Under the pieces are notes generated by a model that was given only the letters and a program-made list of their open reading frames with translations, made no database searches and had not been told where the DNA came from. Below are positions 29,918 through 39,583 of a stretch of DNA of 64,000 nucleotides, one piece after another. Where the stretch lies: assembly GCF_012939995.1 (NCBI RefSeq), contig NZ_SPMZ01000012.1, positions 1 to 64,000 of the forward strand. Direction: 5' to 3'. The translations under genes and the position numbers were made by a program. The stretch's first letter is position 1. Every line of letters begins with the position of its first letter. This DNA is from Candidatus Competibacter phosphatis (lineage in GTDB: Bacteria; Pseudomonadota; Gammaproteobacteria; Competibacterales; Competibacteraceae).

Positions 29918-30688
29918 TCAAATGGCGCAGCAGACCAGTTCGAAGGCGACATTGGCCGAGCTTTGGACGGCGCGGCGGTTGGGATCGGGCTGTTCGAGAA
30001 AGTGAATCGAGAAGCGATGCCGGCCGCCGCTGATTTCCGGGAACAGGGCGTTGCCGGCTGGCAGCAGGACTCGGACGAGCTGATGGGGTGCGCCGCTGTC
30101 GAGGCCGCGCTGGAAAAAACCCTGCACGGCGATTTCCGGCCTGGGCGAAGCGCTCTCGCGAATCAGCCGAAGAAGTAGCGTGGTGGCCTGTTGCAAGGGC
30201 AGTAGAGGGGCCAGCCATTCCCGTAGATGGTCGGCGCGGATCAAGGCATCCTGCTGTAGCCAGTGATAAAACGCCGGGAGATCGAACCGGCAGGTGCCAC
30301 CGGGAACCTGGTTCCGCTTGTGGATGGCGCTGAGGAAGTCGGTTTGCCGCACCGACTCCAGCGCCAGACTGTCCAGACCATGAACTTGCCCGATGACCGA
30401 ATCGATTTCCGCCAGCACGCTGTCTAGGGTGGCGGCGTGTACGCCGGGGACTTGCCGCAGGCGATTCAGAGTGGTGCCGTGCCGTTCCAGTTCCTTGAGC
30501 AAGTCTCCTTTGAATTCGTTCCGTCCGGTCAGCGCCAGCAGGTCGAACAAACCCTGCAGTGCGGCGCGGCTGTCCCAGCTTGAGTGCCCGGCGACCGCGT
30601 GGGTTACCTGCTGAAACAGGAATTCCAGGCGCAGCAACGAACGGACGCGTTCGTTCAGAGGGTGTTCGTAGCAAACGACTTGGTACAA
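29918..30688 (-). CDS. zapD: FtsZ-bundling protein ZapD
   Basis: 256 residues (formerly YacF). Binds the FtsZ C-terminal tail and bundles filaments. The start is a TTG at 30686-30688: CGAGG lies 6-7 bases upstream, and the product YQVVCYEHPLNERVRSLLRL then aligns with the E. coli start, while a GTG at 30706 lies before that site. FLFQQV, WDSRAALQGLFDLLAL and a C-terminal beta-rich part (HRFSIHFLE) fit the family. It is at the 3' end of the pilBCD-coaE run. yacG, its frequent neighbour, is absent downstream. Confidence 0.92.
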   Translation of the reverse strand: MYQVVCYEHPLNERVRSLLRLEFLFQQVTHAVAGHSSWDSRAALQGLFDLLALTGRNEFKGDLLKELERHGTTLNRLRQVPGVHAATLDSVLAEIDSVIGQVHGLDSLALESVRQTDFLSAIHKRNQVPGGTCRFDLPAFYHWLQQDALIRADHLREWLAPLLPLQQATTLLLRLIRESASPRPEIAVQGFFQRGLDSGAPHQLVRVLLPAGNALFPEISGGRHRFSIHFLEQPDPNRRAVQSSANVAFELVCCAI

Positions 30689-30753
30689 GAGCGACCTCGC
30701 AGGCACGGCAATGGTCTATGCGGCCCAGGCGCGAAAACACGAATACGCCGGTT

Positions 30754-31377
30754 TTAACCAGGGTCGTCGGTCTTAATCTGGTGGGTGGCCAGTGCCGAAT
30801 AGCGTCGATGCAGGGCGGCGACTTGGCGGTCCAGCGCCATAAAGTCACCATCGTTTTCCAGAATATCGTCCGCCAGAGCGAGCCGCGCATCGCGCCGGGC
30901 CTGGGCGGCCAGAATGGCCCGCGCTTGAACGGCGTCGATCCGGTCGCGTGCCATGACTCGGCGGATTTGCTCGGCTTCAGGCGCGTCCACCACCAACACC
31001 CGATCCAGCAGAGCGGTCATTCCGGTCTCCGCCAGCAGCGGGATGACCACTAGGCAATAGGAGATGGCGGTCAGGGCGGCGACGCGTTCCCGCGTCACGG
31101 CGCGGATGCGGGGATGCAGGATGGCTTCAAGCCGTCGTCGTCCGGCGGGATCGGCGAAAACCCGCTCGCGCAGGCGCGCGCGATGCAGTCGGCCGTCGTC
31201 GTCGAGGCAGTTCGATCCAAATTCGGTCACGATATCGACCAGCGCGGGTTGGCCGGGCTCGACCAGCTCACGGGCGATCAGGTCGGTATCGATGACCGGT
31301 ACGCCGTGCTGCGCAAAACGGTCACTGACCGCCGTCTTGCCGCTGCCGATGCCGCCCGTTAGCCCGACAACCAGCAT
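30754..31377 (-). CDS. coaE: Dephospho-CoA kinase
   Basis: 207 residues. Final step of coenzyme A synthesis. P-loop VGLTGGIGSGKTAVSD at residues 3-18, VIDTDLIARELVEPG near 28, and the lid region VVDAPEAEQIRRVMARD near 128. The start at 31377 (MLVVGLTGG) is used because upstream residues precede the conserved first strand. It overlaps the pilD stop by one base (ATGA). The pilD-coaE linkage is common in gammaproteobacteria. Confidence 0.96.
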   Translation of the reverse strand: MLVVGLTGGIGSGKTAVSDRFAQHGVPVIDTDLIARELVEPGQPALVDIVTEFGSNCLDDDGRLHRARLRERVFADPAGRRRLEAILHPRIRAVTRERVAALTAISYCLVVIPLLAETGMTALLDRVLVVDAPEAEQIRRVMARDRIDAVQARAILAAQARRDARLALADDILENDGDFMALDRQVAALHRRYSALATHQIKTDDPG

Positions 31378-32246
31378 CAAAAGCCCAGCCAATGTAGATA
31401 GGCGTGGTTGATCGTTTCTCCCCACAGTAACACGATCCAGCCTGCGGCGGCCAGAAAAGGGCCGAAGGGCAACGGCGCGCTACGCGCTCGGCCTCGCAGC
31501 AGGATCAGCGCCACTCCGCAAATCGCACCCACCAGCGAGGACAACAGCACGATAGCGACTAGGTGTTGCCAACCGGTCCAGGCGCCGAGCGCCGCCAGAA
31601 GCTTGAAATCGCCATGGCCCATGCCTTCCTTGCCGGTCAGCAGCCGGAAACCCTGATAGACCAGCCAAAGCGACAGATAGCCGGCCATGGCGCCGATCAC
31701 GGCACTGTGCAGATCGGTTCCCAGCCCGAACAATGCCGCCAGCAATCCCAGCCACAGCAGCGGCAGGGTCAGATCGTCGGGCAATAACTGGTGGTGGAGA
31801 TCGATGACGCTGGCCGCCAGCAGGGTCCAGGTGAACAGCAACACCGCCAACACCGGCCAGCCGAAGCCGAACTTCCAGGCCACGACACCGGCCAGTAGCC
31901 CGCTCGCCGCTTCCACCAGCGGATACTGGGCGCCGATCGCAACGCCGCAGTGGGCGCAGCGACCGCGCTGCCAGATGTAGCTCAACAGCGGGATATTCTC
32001 CGTGGCGCCGATCAGGTGATGGCAGTGCGGACACTGCGAGCGCGGTCCCCACAGGCTCAGCCGAGGTGTGTCGTCCGGGGTTGCTTGGTCAAGCAGTTCC
32101 GCGCATTGCGCCCGCCACTCCCGCTGCATCATGAGCGGTAAGCGGTAAATGACCACGTTGAGAAAGCTGCCGATCATCAGACCGAACAGCGCGGTCAGGA
32201 TGACAAACAGCGCGGGCGAACCGGCCAGCAGCTCCAGCAGGGCCAT
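31377..32246 (-). CDS. pilD: Prepilin peptidase/N-methyltransferase PilD
   Basis: 289 residues. Inner-membrane aspartic protease that cleaves and methylates type IV prepilins. It has the N-terminal GLMIGSFLNVVIYRLP, a zinc-type pair of CxxC motifs (CPHC and CAHC, about residues 73 and 98) and the two catalytic Asp sites: one in SVIDLHHQLLPDD and one in GKEGMGHGDFKLLAALG. Several transmembrane helices follow. ATG at 32246 has GAGG upstream. No pilin gene is in the window. Confidence 0.96.
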   Translation of the reverse strand: MALLELLAGSPALFVILTALFGLMIGSFLNVVIYRLPLMMQREWRAQCAELLDQATPDDTPRLSLWGPRSQCPHCHHLIGATENIPLLSYIWQRGRCAHCGVAIGAQYPLVEAASGLLAGVVAWKFGFGWPVLAVLLFTWTLLAASVIDLHHQLLPDDLTLPLLWLGLLAALFGLGTDLHSAVIGAMAGYLSLWLVYQGFRLLTGKEGMGHGDFKLLAALGAWTGWQHLVAIVLLSSLVGAICGVALILLRGRARSAPLPFGPFLAAAGWIVLLWGETINHAYLHWLGF

Positions 32247-32260
32247 TGTGGGGCGCCTCG

Positions 32261-33502
32261 TCAGACCGCCGCAGCCAGCTTGAAGATCGGCAGATACATG
32301 GCTATCACCAGCGTGCCAACCACGCCGGCCAAGAAAGCCATCAGCAGCGGTTCGATCATGGTGGTCAGGGTATCGACCTTCTGATCGACCTCCGCTTCGT
32401 AGAAATCGGCGACCTTGGCCAGCATGTCGCCCAGCGAACCGGCTTCCTCGCCGATGGCCACCATCTGGACCACCATGTCGGGAAACAGACTGCTCTGGCG
32501 CATGGCGAAATTGAGTTGTTGGCCGATGGAAACCGCGTCGCGCATCTCCAGTACCGCTTTTTCGTAGACGTAGTTGCCGGTGGCGCCGGCCACGCTGAGC
32601 ATGGCGTCCACCAATGGCACGCCACCACTGAACAAGGTGGACAGGGTGCGGGCGAAGCGGGCATTGGCCGAGGTGGCGACCAAGTCGCCGATCAGCGGCA
32701 TTTGCAGCACCATGCGGTCCAGCCATTGGTAGAAGGTGCGCGAGCGCTTGCGCGCTTCCAGAAAGCCGACCACGGCCACTACTGGTGTCCCTAGGATGAG
32801 GTACCAGTATTCTTGAAATACGTTGGAAACTTCGATGACGAATCGAGTCAAGGCGGGTAATTCCGCGCCGAAACCCTTGAACAGATCTTCGAAGGTTGGA
32901 ATGACGAAGATCAGCAGAATGGCGGTGACGACAAAGGCGAACACCAGGACGATCGCTGGATAGGTGAGCGCTTTCTTGACCTTGGCCTTCAGCGCCTCGG
33001 ATTTTTCCAGATAGGTCGCGATCTTGTCGAGCAGCACCTCAAGCACCCCGGCTTCCTCGCCGGCATGCACCAGGCTGCAGTACAGATCGTTGAAGTACAG
33101 ATGATGCTTGGCGAATGCCTTGGAAAGCGCGGTGCCGCTTTCCACATTGGCCTTGATGTCCAGGATGAGTTCCTTGACTTTGGTCTTTCTGCTGCTGTGT
33201 CCGACCATGTCCAGTGCCTGTACCACGGCGATGCCGGAGCCCAGCATGGTGCACAGTTGGCGAGTGAACAGCATGATGTCCTTGGGAACGATATTGTCGC
33301 CAACAGTGAACAGCGGTTTGGCCTTTTTCTTGACGCTGAGGGGAATGATTCCCTGCCGGCGCAGTTCGGCCTTGATCAGGTTCTGGTGGACACCCCGCAG
33401 CTCACCCTTGACCCGGACGCCGCGTTTATCGGTGCCTTCCCATTTGAAAGTCAGCTCTTCATCTTTTTTCTTGGCTTTCGCCAGCGTTGGTTGTTTGGCC
33501 AC
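32261..33502 (-). CDS. pilC: Type IV pilus inner-membrane platform protein PilC
   Basis: 413 residues, GspF family. The start is a GTG at 33500-33502. The N-terminal cytoplasmic part contains FKWEGTDKRGVRVKGEL and FTRQLCTMLGSGIAVVQALD. Three hydrophobic helices lie near residues 180-205, 222-245 and 383-405. The repeat half contains FARTLSTLFSGGVPLVDAM. It forms the platform that the PilB motor acts on. Four bases separate it from pilB upstream and 14 bases from pilD downstream. Confidence 0.95.
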   Translation of the reverse strand: MAKQPTLAKAKKKDEELTFKWEGTDKRGVRVKGELRGVHQNLIKAELRRQGIIPLSVKKKAKPLFTVGDNIVPKDIMLFTRQLCTMLGSGIAVVQALDMVGHSSRKTKVKELILDIKANVESGTALSKAFAKHHLYFNDLYCSLVHAGEEAGVLEVLLDKIATYLEKSEALKAKVKKALTYPAIVLVFAFVVTAILLIFVIPTFEDLFKGFGAELPALTRFVIEVSNVFQEYWYLILGTPVVAVVGFLEARKRSRTFYQWLDRMVLQMPLIGDLVATSANARFARTLSTLFSGGVPLVDAMLSVAGATGNYVYEKAVLEMRDAVSIGQQLNFAMRQSSLFPDMVVQMVAIGEEAGSLGDMLAKVADFYEAEVDQKVDTLTTMIEPLLMAFLAGVVGTLVIAMYLPIFKLAAAV

Positions 33503-33506
33503 ACCG

Positions 33507-35231
33507 TTATTCCGTCGTTACTCGGTTGATTTCTTCGAGGCTGGTCAGTCCGACGCGGACTTTGTTGAGCCCCGATCGGCGCAAGTCGTTGATGCCTTCC
33601 CGGCGTGCCTGTTCGGCGATCTGCAGGGCGTTGCCGCTCTCCATGATGATCCTGCCGGTTTCCTCGGAAATTGGCATCACCTCGTAAATTCCGACCCGGC
33701 CCTTGTAACCGTGATTGCACTGATCGCAACCGGCGGCTTTGTAGATCGTCAGCTCGTTCAGTTCGTTCTCACGAAAGCCCTGATTGATCAGCTCCTCGGG
33801 TGGAATCTTGATTGCTTCCTTGCAATGCGGGCACAGCCGGCGCGCCAGTCGCTGGGCAATGATCAGGGTCACGCTGGAGGCGATGTTGTAGGGCGCGACA
33901 CCCATGTTCATGAGTCGGGTGAGGGTTTGCGGCGCGCTGTTGGTATGGAGGGTCGAAAGCACCATGTGGCCGGTTTGCGCGGCCTTGATGGCGATTTCGG
34001 CGGTTTCCAGGTCGCGGATTTCACCCACCATGATGATGTCTGGGTCCTGTCGCAGGAAGGCGCGTAGAGCATTGGCGAAAGTCATGCCGACCTTGGGATT
34101 GACATTGACCTGATTGATGCCAGCCAGGTTGATTTCCACCGGGTCCTCGGCGGTGGAGATGTTGACTTCGGGAGTGTTCAGGATGTTGAGCCCGGTGTAC
34201 AGCGACACGGTCTTGCCGCTACCGGTGGGGCCCGTGACCAGCACCATCCCCTGTGGTTTGTGGATGGCTTTGAGAAACAATTCTTTTTGGTGTTCCTCGT
34301 AGCCCAGCGCCTCGATGCCCATCTGGGCGCTGGAGGGATCGAGCAGACGCAACACCACCTTTTCGCCCCAGAGAGTGGGCATGGTGTTGACGCGGAAATC
34401 AATGGCCCGTTGTTTGGTCAGATACAGTTTGAGCCGTCCGTCCTGCGGTACCCGGCGCTCGGCGATGTCGAGCTGAGCCATGATCTTCAGGCGCGCGGCC
34501 AAGCGTGGCGCCATGGAGACCGGCGGTTTGTAGAGTTCGTCCAGGATACCGTCCTGGCGCAGGCGCACCCGGTAGGTTTTTTCGTAGGGTTCGAAGTGGA
34601 TGTCGGAAGCGCCGCGGTTGATGGCTTGAATAATGACTTGGTTGACAAACCGCACCACCGGTGCGTCGTCGGCATCGGCCTGAGTCAGCGTTTCTACCTT
34701 GGCGGAATCGCTTTCGCTGCTGTAGTCGAGATCGCCGATTTCCTGATCGACCATGGATGCCGCCGATGTCTCGACGGCGGCATCCAGCAGCTTGACCAGA
34801 TGCAGCCCACTCACGACCACGGGTTCGACGTCCAGCCGGGTTTGGAATTTGATGTCTTCCAGCACTCGCTGGTTGGTGGGATCGCTCAGACCCACGAACA
34901 GTCGCCGGCCTCGCTTGTGCAGCGGCAGGGCGTGGTGTTGGCGAAGCAGTTTTTCATCGACCAACTGTACGACGGTTTTATCGATCTCCAGCGCTTCGAT
35001 ATCGAACAGCGGTAGGTTGAAACTGCGTGCGGCAACGCGGGCGATATCCTTGTCGCGGGCCAGTTTGTTGTCGATCAAGTAGGCGACGAACGGGGTATTT
35101 TGCTTGCGTGCCTGCTCGAAAGCCTTCAGCGCGTCGGCCTCGTCGAGCAGATGATGCATGACGAGTTGTCTGGCCAGCCCGATCAGCTGGCCGCTGGGTT
35201 GGGTGACGGCATTTTGGGGAATGCTAACCAT
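33507..35231 (-). CDS. pilB: Type IV pilus extension ATPase PilB
   Basis: 574 residues. GspE/PilB secretion ATPase powering pilus extension. The N-terminal MshEN-type domain is followed by RGASDIHFEPYEKTYRVRLR, Walker A VTGPTGSGKTVSLY near residue 339, Walker B DIIMVGEIRD, the His-box STLHTNSAP and the zinc-site cysteines CPHC and CDQC near 475 and 508. First gene of the block. A GGAGG sequence lies 14-15 bases before the ATG, longer than usual, and an in-frame stop precedes the ATG. Confidence 0.95.
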   Translation of the reverse strand: MVSIPQNAVTQPSGQLIGLARQLVMHHLLDEADALKAFEQARKQNTPFVAYLIDNKLARDKDIARVAARSFNLPLFDIEALEIDKTVVQLVDEKLLRQHHALPLHKRGRRLFVGLSDPTNQRVLEDIKFQTRLDVEPVVVSGLHLVKLLDAAVETSAASMVDQEIGDLDYSSESDSAKVETLTQADADDAPVVRFVNQVIIQAINRGASDIHFEPYEKTYRVRLRQDGILDELYKPPVSMAPRLAARLKIMAQLDIAERRVPQDGRLKLYLTKQRAIDFRVNTMPTLWGEKVVLRLLDPSSAQMGIEALGYEEHQKELFLKAIHKPQGMVLVTGPTGSGKTVSLYTGLNILNTPEVNISTAEDPVEINLAGINQVNVNPKVGMTFANALRAFLRQDPDIIMVGEIRDLETAEIAIKAAQTGHMVLSTLHTNSAPQTLTRLMNMGVAPYNIASSVTLIIAQRLARRLCPHCKEAIKIPPEELINQGFRENELNELTIYKAAGCDQCNHGYKGRVGIYEVMPISEETGRIIMESGNALQIAEQARREGINDLRRSGLNKVRVGLTSLEEINRVTTE

Positions 35232-35524
35232 GGCTTGATCTTATTTCCTCCAGCGATTCAGCAGTGCTGATCGCTTGACAACCCAACTTTAGACCATGCG
35301 TGGAACCTTGGAAAGAGATGCAAGGAGTCAATGGTCTTTTGCGAAATACAGGTTACATCGACATGCGTCGGCAGAGGTCGTTCCCCTGATTGTCGGTTGC
35401 GGGTGGATACGTGTGCTTGGCGATGTGCCGCGCTTGCGAGTCATTGAGATGTCTTATGTTTGTCATATTCAGGCAATCTTTTTGGATTATCATCTTGATT
35501 TCAATGGAGTTAGGGGGTTGCGTG
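35232..35524. other. Divergent spacer between pilB and the PhoX-like gene
   Basis: 293 bases with no credible gene. Contains the pilB leader with GGAGG (minus strand) and the possible Pho box at 35449-35466 (plus strand). No high-scoring sigma70 or sigma54 promoter was recognised for pilB. Confidence 0.5.
35449..35466 (+). promoter_or_regulatory. Possible Pho box (PhoB site)
   Basis: ATGTCTT-ATGT-TTGTCAT: two 7-base units 11 bases apart, 5/7 and 6/7 matches to CTGTCAT, 13/18 overall to the E. coli consensus. It lies 58 bases upstream of the start of the PhoX-like lipoprotein gene. The -10 element at the expected distance is poor, so this is tentative. Confidence 0.35.
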
Positions 35525-37399
35525 ATGAAAATGAAACTGCTCACGGTGGCGGTGCTGTCCGCCCTGGGTCTAACTGCTTGCGGTAATGATGACAACGATA
35601 CGCCAACGCCGTCATCGACGTCCGTGGTGAAGTCGGTCGAGTTCACCGGAACCGCCGCGCCCACGACCGATGAGGAGTTCGCCACGACGTACACCACGTC
35701 GGTTGCCAAGGTGACTTATGAGGACGGTCAGGTGAAGGAGACTCCTCTAAGTTACAATGTATTATTCAGTGTTAGCGATAAAGTGGCCGAAGTGAACGGT
35801 AGCCTGTCTCCAGCCGGTCAACTTTACAATTACAAGATGGAACCGCTGCTCGATCCGATGGGTAATCCGGTGGTGGCCGAAACCCCGGATGCCAATAGCT
35901 TGCTCAATATCGATGGCAAGCCGTTTCTGGTCACACATTACGAATATGACTGGATTTTGAGCGATGGTTCGGTCGCTTATACGACACCGGGTTGGTACAC
36001 CCGCATGCCGATGTCGATGACCCTAAGCGAGATCACCCAAGCCAGCGACGGCAAGTTGACCGCGACCAAGGTCAGGCCCATCGATTTTTCCGGGGTCAAT
36101 GGTCTCTGGATTCCCTGCGCGGGTTCGCAGACGCCTTGGAACACCCATCTGGGTTCGGAGGAAGACTACGATCTGATTTACAATCCACTCGATTCCGCCG
36201 ACTACGAAACAACCGCCGCTGGTCTCAAGGCATTGACTGACCTTTACTTTGGCGGAACGCAGCAGGCCACTCCCTATCATTACGGCATCATTCCCGAAGT
36301 GACGATCAAGTCCGACGGTACCACCAGCGTGGTTAAGCATCATGCCATGGGACGTGGAACCTGGGAGTTGTCGCGTTTGATGCCGGATGGGCGTACCGCC
36401 TACATGGGCGACGACGGCGCCTACGGGCTCATGGCGATGTTCGTGGCCGATCAATACGGCGATCTATCCACCGGTACCTTGTATTCCGCCAAATGGCATC
36501 AAGTCAGCGATCAGGATGGTGGTCGCGCAACGCTCACCTGGAATCGACTCGGTCATGCCACCGACGCCGAAATTGATCCGATGGCCGACAGCCTGACCTT
36601 CGCCGATATCTTCGATGCGGTCGAGCCGGTCGATGGGCAGTGCGCGGCGGGTTACACGCGGGTGCGGGCGGGTTCCTCCGCCGACGAATGTCTCAGCCTC
36701 AAGCCGGGCATGGAAAAGGCCGCCGCCTTTCTGGAAACCCGCCGCTACACGGCCCTGCTCGGCGGTACCACCGAATTTACCAAGATGGAAGGTGTGACGG
36801 TCAATGCCAAGGACAAGAAATTGTACATGGCCATGTCGAGTGTCAGGGACAGCATGACCTCCGATTCGACCGAACCGGTGGATGACATCCGTTTGCCGAA
36901 GAACAGTGCCGGCGCGACGTATACCTTAACCCTGGAATCCGGTGTCAAGGATAGCGCGGGGAACGCCATCGATTCCGAGTGGGTGGCCACCACCATGTAC
37001 GTGGAACCGGCCTTGCTCGGCAAACCGATTGCCACCGACGAGGTTGGCAATACCGCCGATATCGACTCCATTGCCAACACCGATAACCTGTTCTTTTCCG
37101 AAAAGATGCGCACGCTATTCATCGGCGAAGATTCGGGGATGCACATCTCGAATTTCCTCTGGGCCTATAATGTGGATACTCAGAAGTTGACCCGCATCCT
37201 GAGCTTGACGGCGGGTGCCGAGTCCACTGGTTTGCAAGTGGTGGATAATCTGAACGGTCATGCCTACGTCATGAGCAATGCTCAGCACTACGGTGATTTC
37301 CCGAGCAGCATCAACGCCGACCTCAAGACGCGACTCACGCCGATGATCGACAAGTTTTATGCGCCGGTGGGCTATATCGGAGGGCTTCCGGGACTGTGA
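35525..37399 (+). CDS. PhoX-like (DUF839) lipoprotein
   Basis: 624 residues. The start MKMKLLTVAVLSALGLTACG gives a signal peptide with lipobox LTAC, so an envelope lipoprotein is expected. The mature part has features of the PhoX alkaline-phosphatase family: CAGSQTPWNTHLGSEEDYD near residue 197, GRGTWELSRLMPDGRTAYMGD near 276, a GATYTLTLESG strand and FIGEDSGMHISNFLWAY near 533. PhoX enzymes are calcium/iron phosphatases, usually exported by Tat; here the signal looks Sec/lipoprotein type. Activity on phosphate esters is inferred. The gene has its own terminator. Confidence 0.75.
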   Translation: MKMKLLTVAVLSALGLTACGNDDNDTPTPSSTSVVKSVEFTGTAAPTTDEEFATTYTTSVAKVTYEDGQVKETPLSYNVLFSVSDKVAEVNGSLSPAGQLYNYKMEPLLDPMGNPVVAETPDANSLLNIDGKPFLVTHYEYDWILSDGSVAYTTPGWYTRMPMSMTLSEITQASDGKLTATKVRPIDFSGVNGLWIPCAGSQTPWNTHLGSEEDYDLIYNPLDSADYETTAAGLKALTDLYFGGTQQATPYHYGIIPEVTIKSDGTTSVVKHHAMGRGTWELSRLMPDGRTAYMGDDGAYGLMAMFVADQYGDLSTGTLYSAKWHQVSDQDGGRATLTWNRLGHATDAEIDPMADSLTFADIFDAVEPVDGQCAAGYTRVRAGSSADECLSLKPGMEKAAAFLETRRYTALLGGTTEFTKMEGVTVNAKDKKLYMAMSSVRDSMTSDSTEPVDDIRLPKNSAGATYTLTLESGVKDSAGNAIDSEWVATTMYVEPALLGKPIATDEVGNTADIDSIANTDNLFFSEKMRTLFIGEDSGMHISNFLWAYNVDTQKLTRILSLTAGAESTGLQVVDNLNGHAYVMSNAQHYGDFPSSINADLKTRLTPMIDKFYAPVGYIGGLPGL

Positions 37400-37426
37400 T
37401 CATCGTCCATTGATTTGAACCAATTA

Positions 37427-37458
37427 AGCTGGCGACTGCCCGGGTCGCTAGCTTTTTT
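37427..37458 (+). terminator. Intrinsic terminator after the PhoX-like gene
   Basis: Stem AGCTGGCGAC (37427-37436) / GTCGCTAGCT (37444-37453) with one G-U pair, 7-base loop, and T6 immediately after, followed by a second T6 run. Confidence 0.88.
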
Positions 37459-37482
37459 GCTTTTTTGCGAGGAGAGTCCCGC

Positions 37483-39526
37483 ATGAGTCACCGGCCACAT
37501 TTTTTCGAATCCGGTAGCGATCGTTCTGGTGCTGAGCGCGATGCTGAATGGGTGCAGCGACAGCCAGGGGCAGGCCAACGCTCAAGTAGCCAAAGCATCG
37601 ACCGTAGCGACTACGATCGGCTATCCACAGGGTGATTTTCGCAGTCCGCTGACCTTTGGCAATCCCTACGCCCACATTCCCGCCCAATGTCATATCGAAA
37701 CCTCGCGTGGCACGCAGAACGCTTGTCTGTTCTGCCATACCAACGGCGCCTATCGGGCCGGTCTGGGCAACAACTTCCCGCAGGCTGGCGCCGAGCCGCG
37801 TCTTGGTGACCTGCAACTCGAATACTCCTTTACCCCCTTCAGTCCCTTCACGCCTTCGCCGAGCCGCAATCCTTGGGAGAATACCCTGACTCCGGAAAAG
37901 TTGCGGGAAGCAGTCACGGCGCTAGGCATCGATCCCCAAACCTGGGATATGGAAAGCTACATTCGCCAGGACAATTGGCGGGCGGCTTTCGCGCAACGGC
38001 CCGGCGATCCTCGTGACTGGGACGGCGGTGTGGAAACGTCGTTTCGACTGTTTCCGGGTCTGGACCCGGCGGATTTACCTGCCGACGCCGACGGTTTCGT
38101 TCGCTCCGACACGGCGAGCCATGGCTTTTTCCAGGACGGCGCGGGACGCTGGATCACTGGCTGGCTGGCGGTGAATTTCATGCCTTACGGCATTTTTACC
38201 CCGATGACCGGTTCGGTTTCGGGTATTTACATCCGTTTGCCCAAGTCGTTCATGCAGCGCGAGGACGGCGGTTTCGATCTGGAGGTCTATACCCGGAATC
38301 TCGACTTGGTGGAGCGAGCGATTCAGGACCGCCTGCGCGAGGAGGACGGCGAAACCTATCGGGGCGCGGCGCAAGCCATTGCGCTTGAGCGCGGCCTGTA
38401 TCCGGTCGGCACCGAGTTCGCTCATCCCCTGCATTACGTGGACGTGGTGGCGGACGGTCGTGACCTCACGGTTAGTCCCTATCCCGGCACCCGCGCCCGT
38501 CGGGTCAAGGAAGTCCGCTATATGTACAAGTGGAAGGCATTCCATCCCAGCCAATTCCGTCCCGGCGTCAAGGAAGAGGGTGCGCCGGTATACGGTAATG
38601 ACGAACAGGGTTGGGTGGACAATGGGGTGGGCTGGTATCTGGCTGGCTACATCGAAGATCAGAGCGGTGCGTTGCGCCCGCAAAATCGCGAAGAATTGAC
38701 CCAGTGCATTGGTTGCCATAGCGGCATCGTCGCCACCGAGTTTCCGCAATTCACCTCCGGGACCGGCAACACCGTGGACTCCACCTGGGCGTTACCGCGC
38801 AAGTTCCCCGGCGAACTGGGATGGCGGGAGATGGACTATCTACGCTATTTCGCCCAAGCGGACGCGTCGCCGGACCAGACGCCCGGCATCGCCCAATTAG
38901 GCGATCCGCTGAACCGAGGACTGAACAAGGGCGAGTTCCGTCATTTTCTGGACAATGTGGTGGGCGTCAGTCTGTATGGGGACATGCCCGCCGCCATCGA
39001 GCGCTTTCTCGCCGCCGCCATCCAGCCCGCCAAGGGTTATGCCAGTGCGTGGCCGGCGCTCGATACCAGCAGCGTCTCGGCTTTTCAAGACAGTCAGGCG
39101 GAGCGGCAGCGCTTGCTGCGCGAGTTCACCGCGCGGGGTGGCTATCTGACCGCCGACGGCGCGATTCGCGGCGAACTGCTTTATCCGCCTCGGGGAGACG
39201 CCTTGGCCGCCGCGCGCCGCTACCGGCAAGTGGTGGTGACCCAGCGCTATGACAAGGGCAAGGATGTCTTCCCGGAAACGCCGGTGACCTACCGTTATTT
39301 CCGGGAAGAAGCGGAAGGTTTCGCGCATCAAGATGGGCAACCCTATGGAGTTGGGGAAGTCATCACGGATCGGCCGGTGGATCTGAGCGATCCCGCCTTG
39401 ATTAGCTATGGGGTCGGCATCGCCGAAACGCTGAATGATCCCGAACGATCGTTCGAAGCCGGTGGCACCTATTTCCCGGATTATCTGCCTTTGCTGGCGG
39501 AACCCTTACACTTCGAGGGCGACTGA
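37483..39526 (+). CDS. Di-heme c-type cytochrome-like lipoprotein (frameshifted near the start)
   Basis: About 680 residues. ATG at 37483 follows AGGAG by 8 bases and reads MSHRPHF. Removing one T from the T6 run at 37500-37505 continues SNPVAIVLVLSAMLNGCSDS, a convincing lipoprotein signal with Cys after LNG. Without the correction the signal is lost or must start at an internal GTG (37529). Two CxxCH heme-binding motifs, CLFCH near residue 80 and CIGCH near 407, predict covalent heme. The rest is a large unrecognised domain (for example YMYKWKAFHPSQFRPGVKEE). Likely a periplasm-facing redox protein. Its partner is unknown. Confidence 0.72.
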
Positions 39527-39556
39527 AACGGTGGGGGTCGATGGGATTGAAAACCA

Positions 39557-39577
39557 CCCGCCATCCGGCGGGTTTTT
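39557..39577 (+). terminator. Intrinsic terminator between convergent genes
   Basis: CCCGCC (39557-39562), loop ATCC, GGCGGG (39567-39572), then T5. It serves the cytochrome-like gene and could also act weakly for the convergent TAXI gene. Confidence 0.8.
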
Positions 39578-39583
39578 CTTGGG

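Noticed and set aside
35460-35477. A second Pho-box unit downstream (TTGTCAT-ATTC-AGGCAAT)
   Set aside because: The second heptamer matches only 3 of 7 consensus bases; the upstream pairing at 35449-35466 is better.
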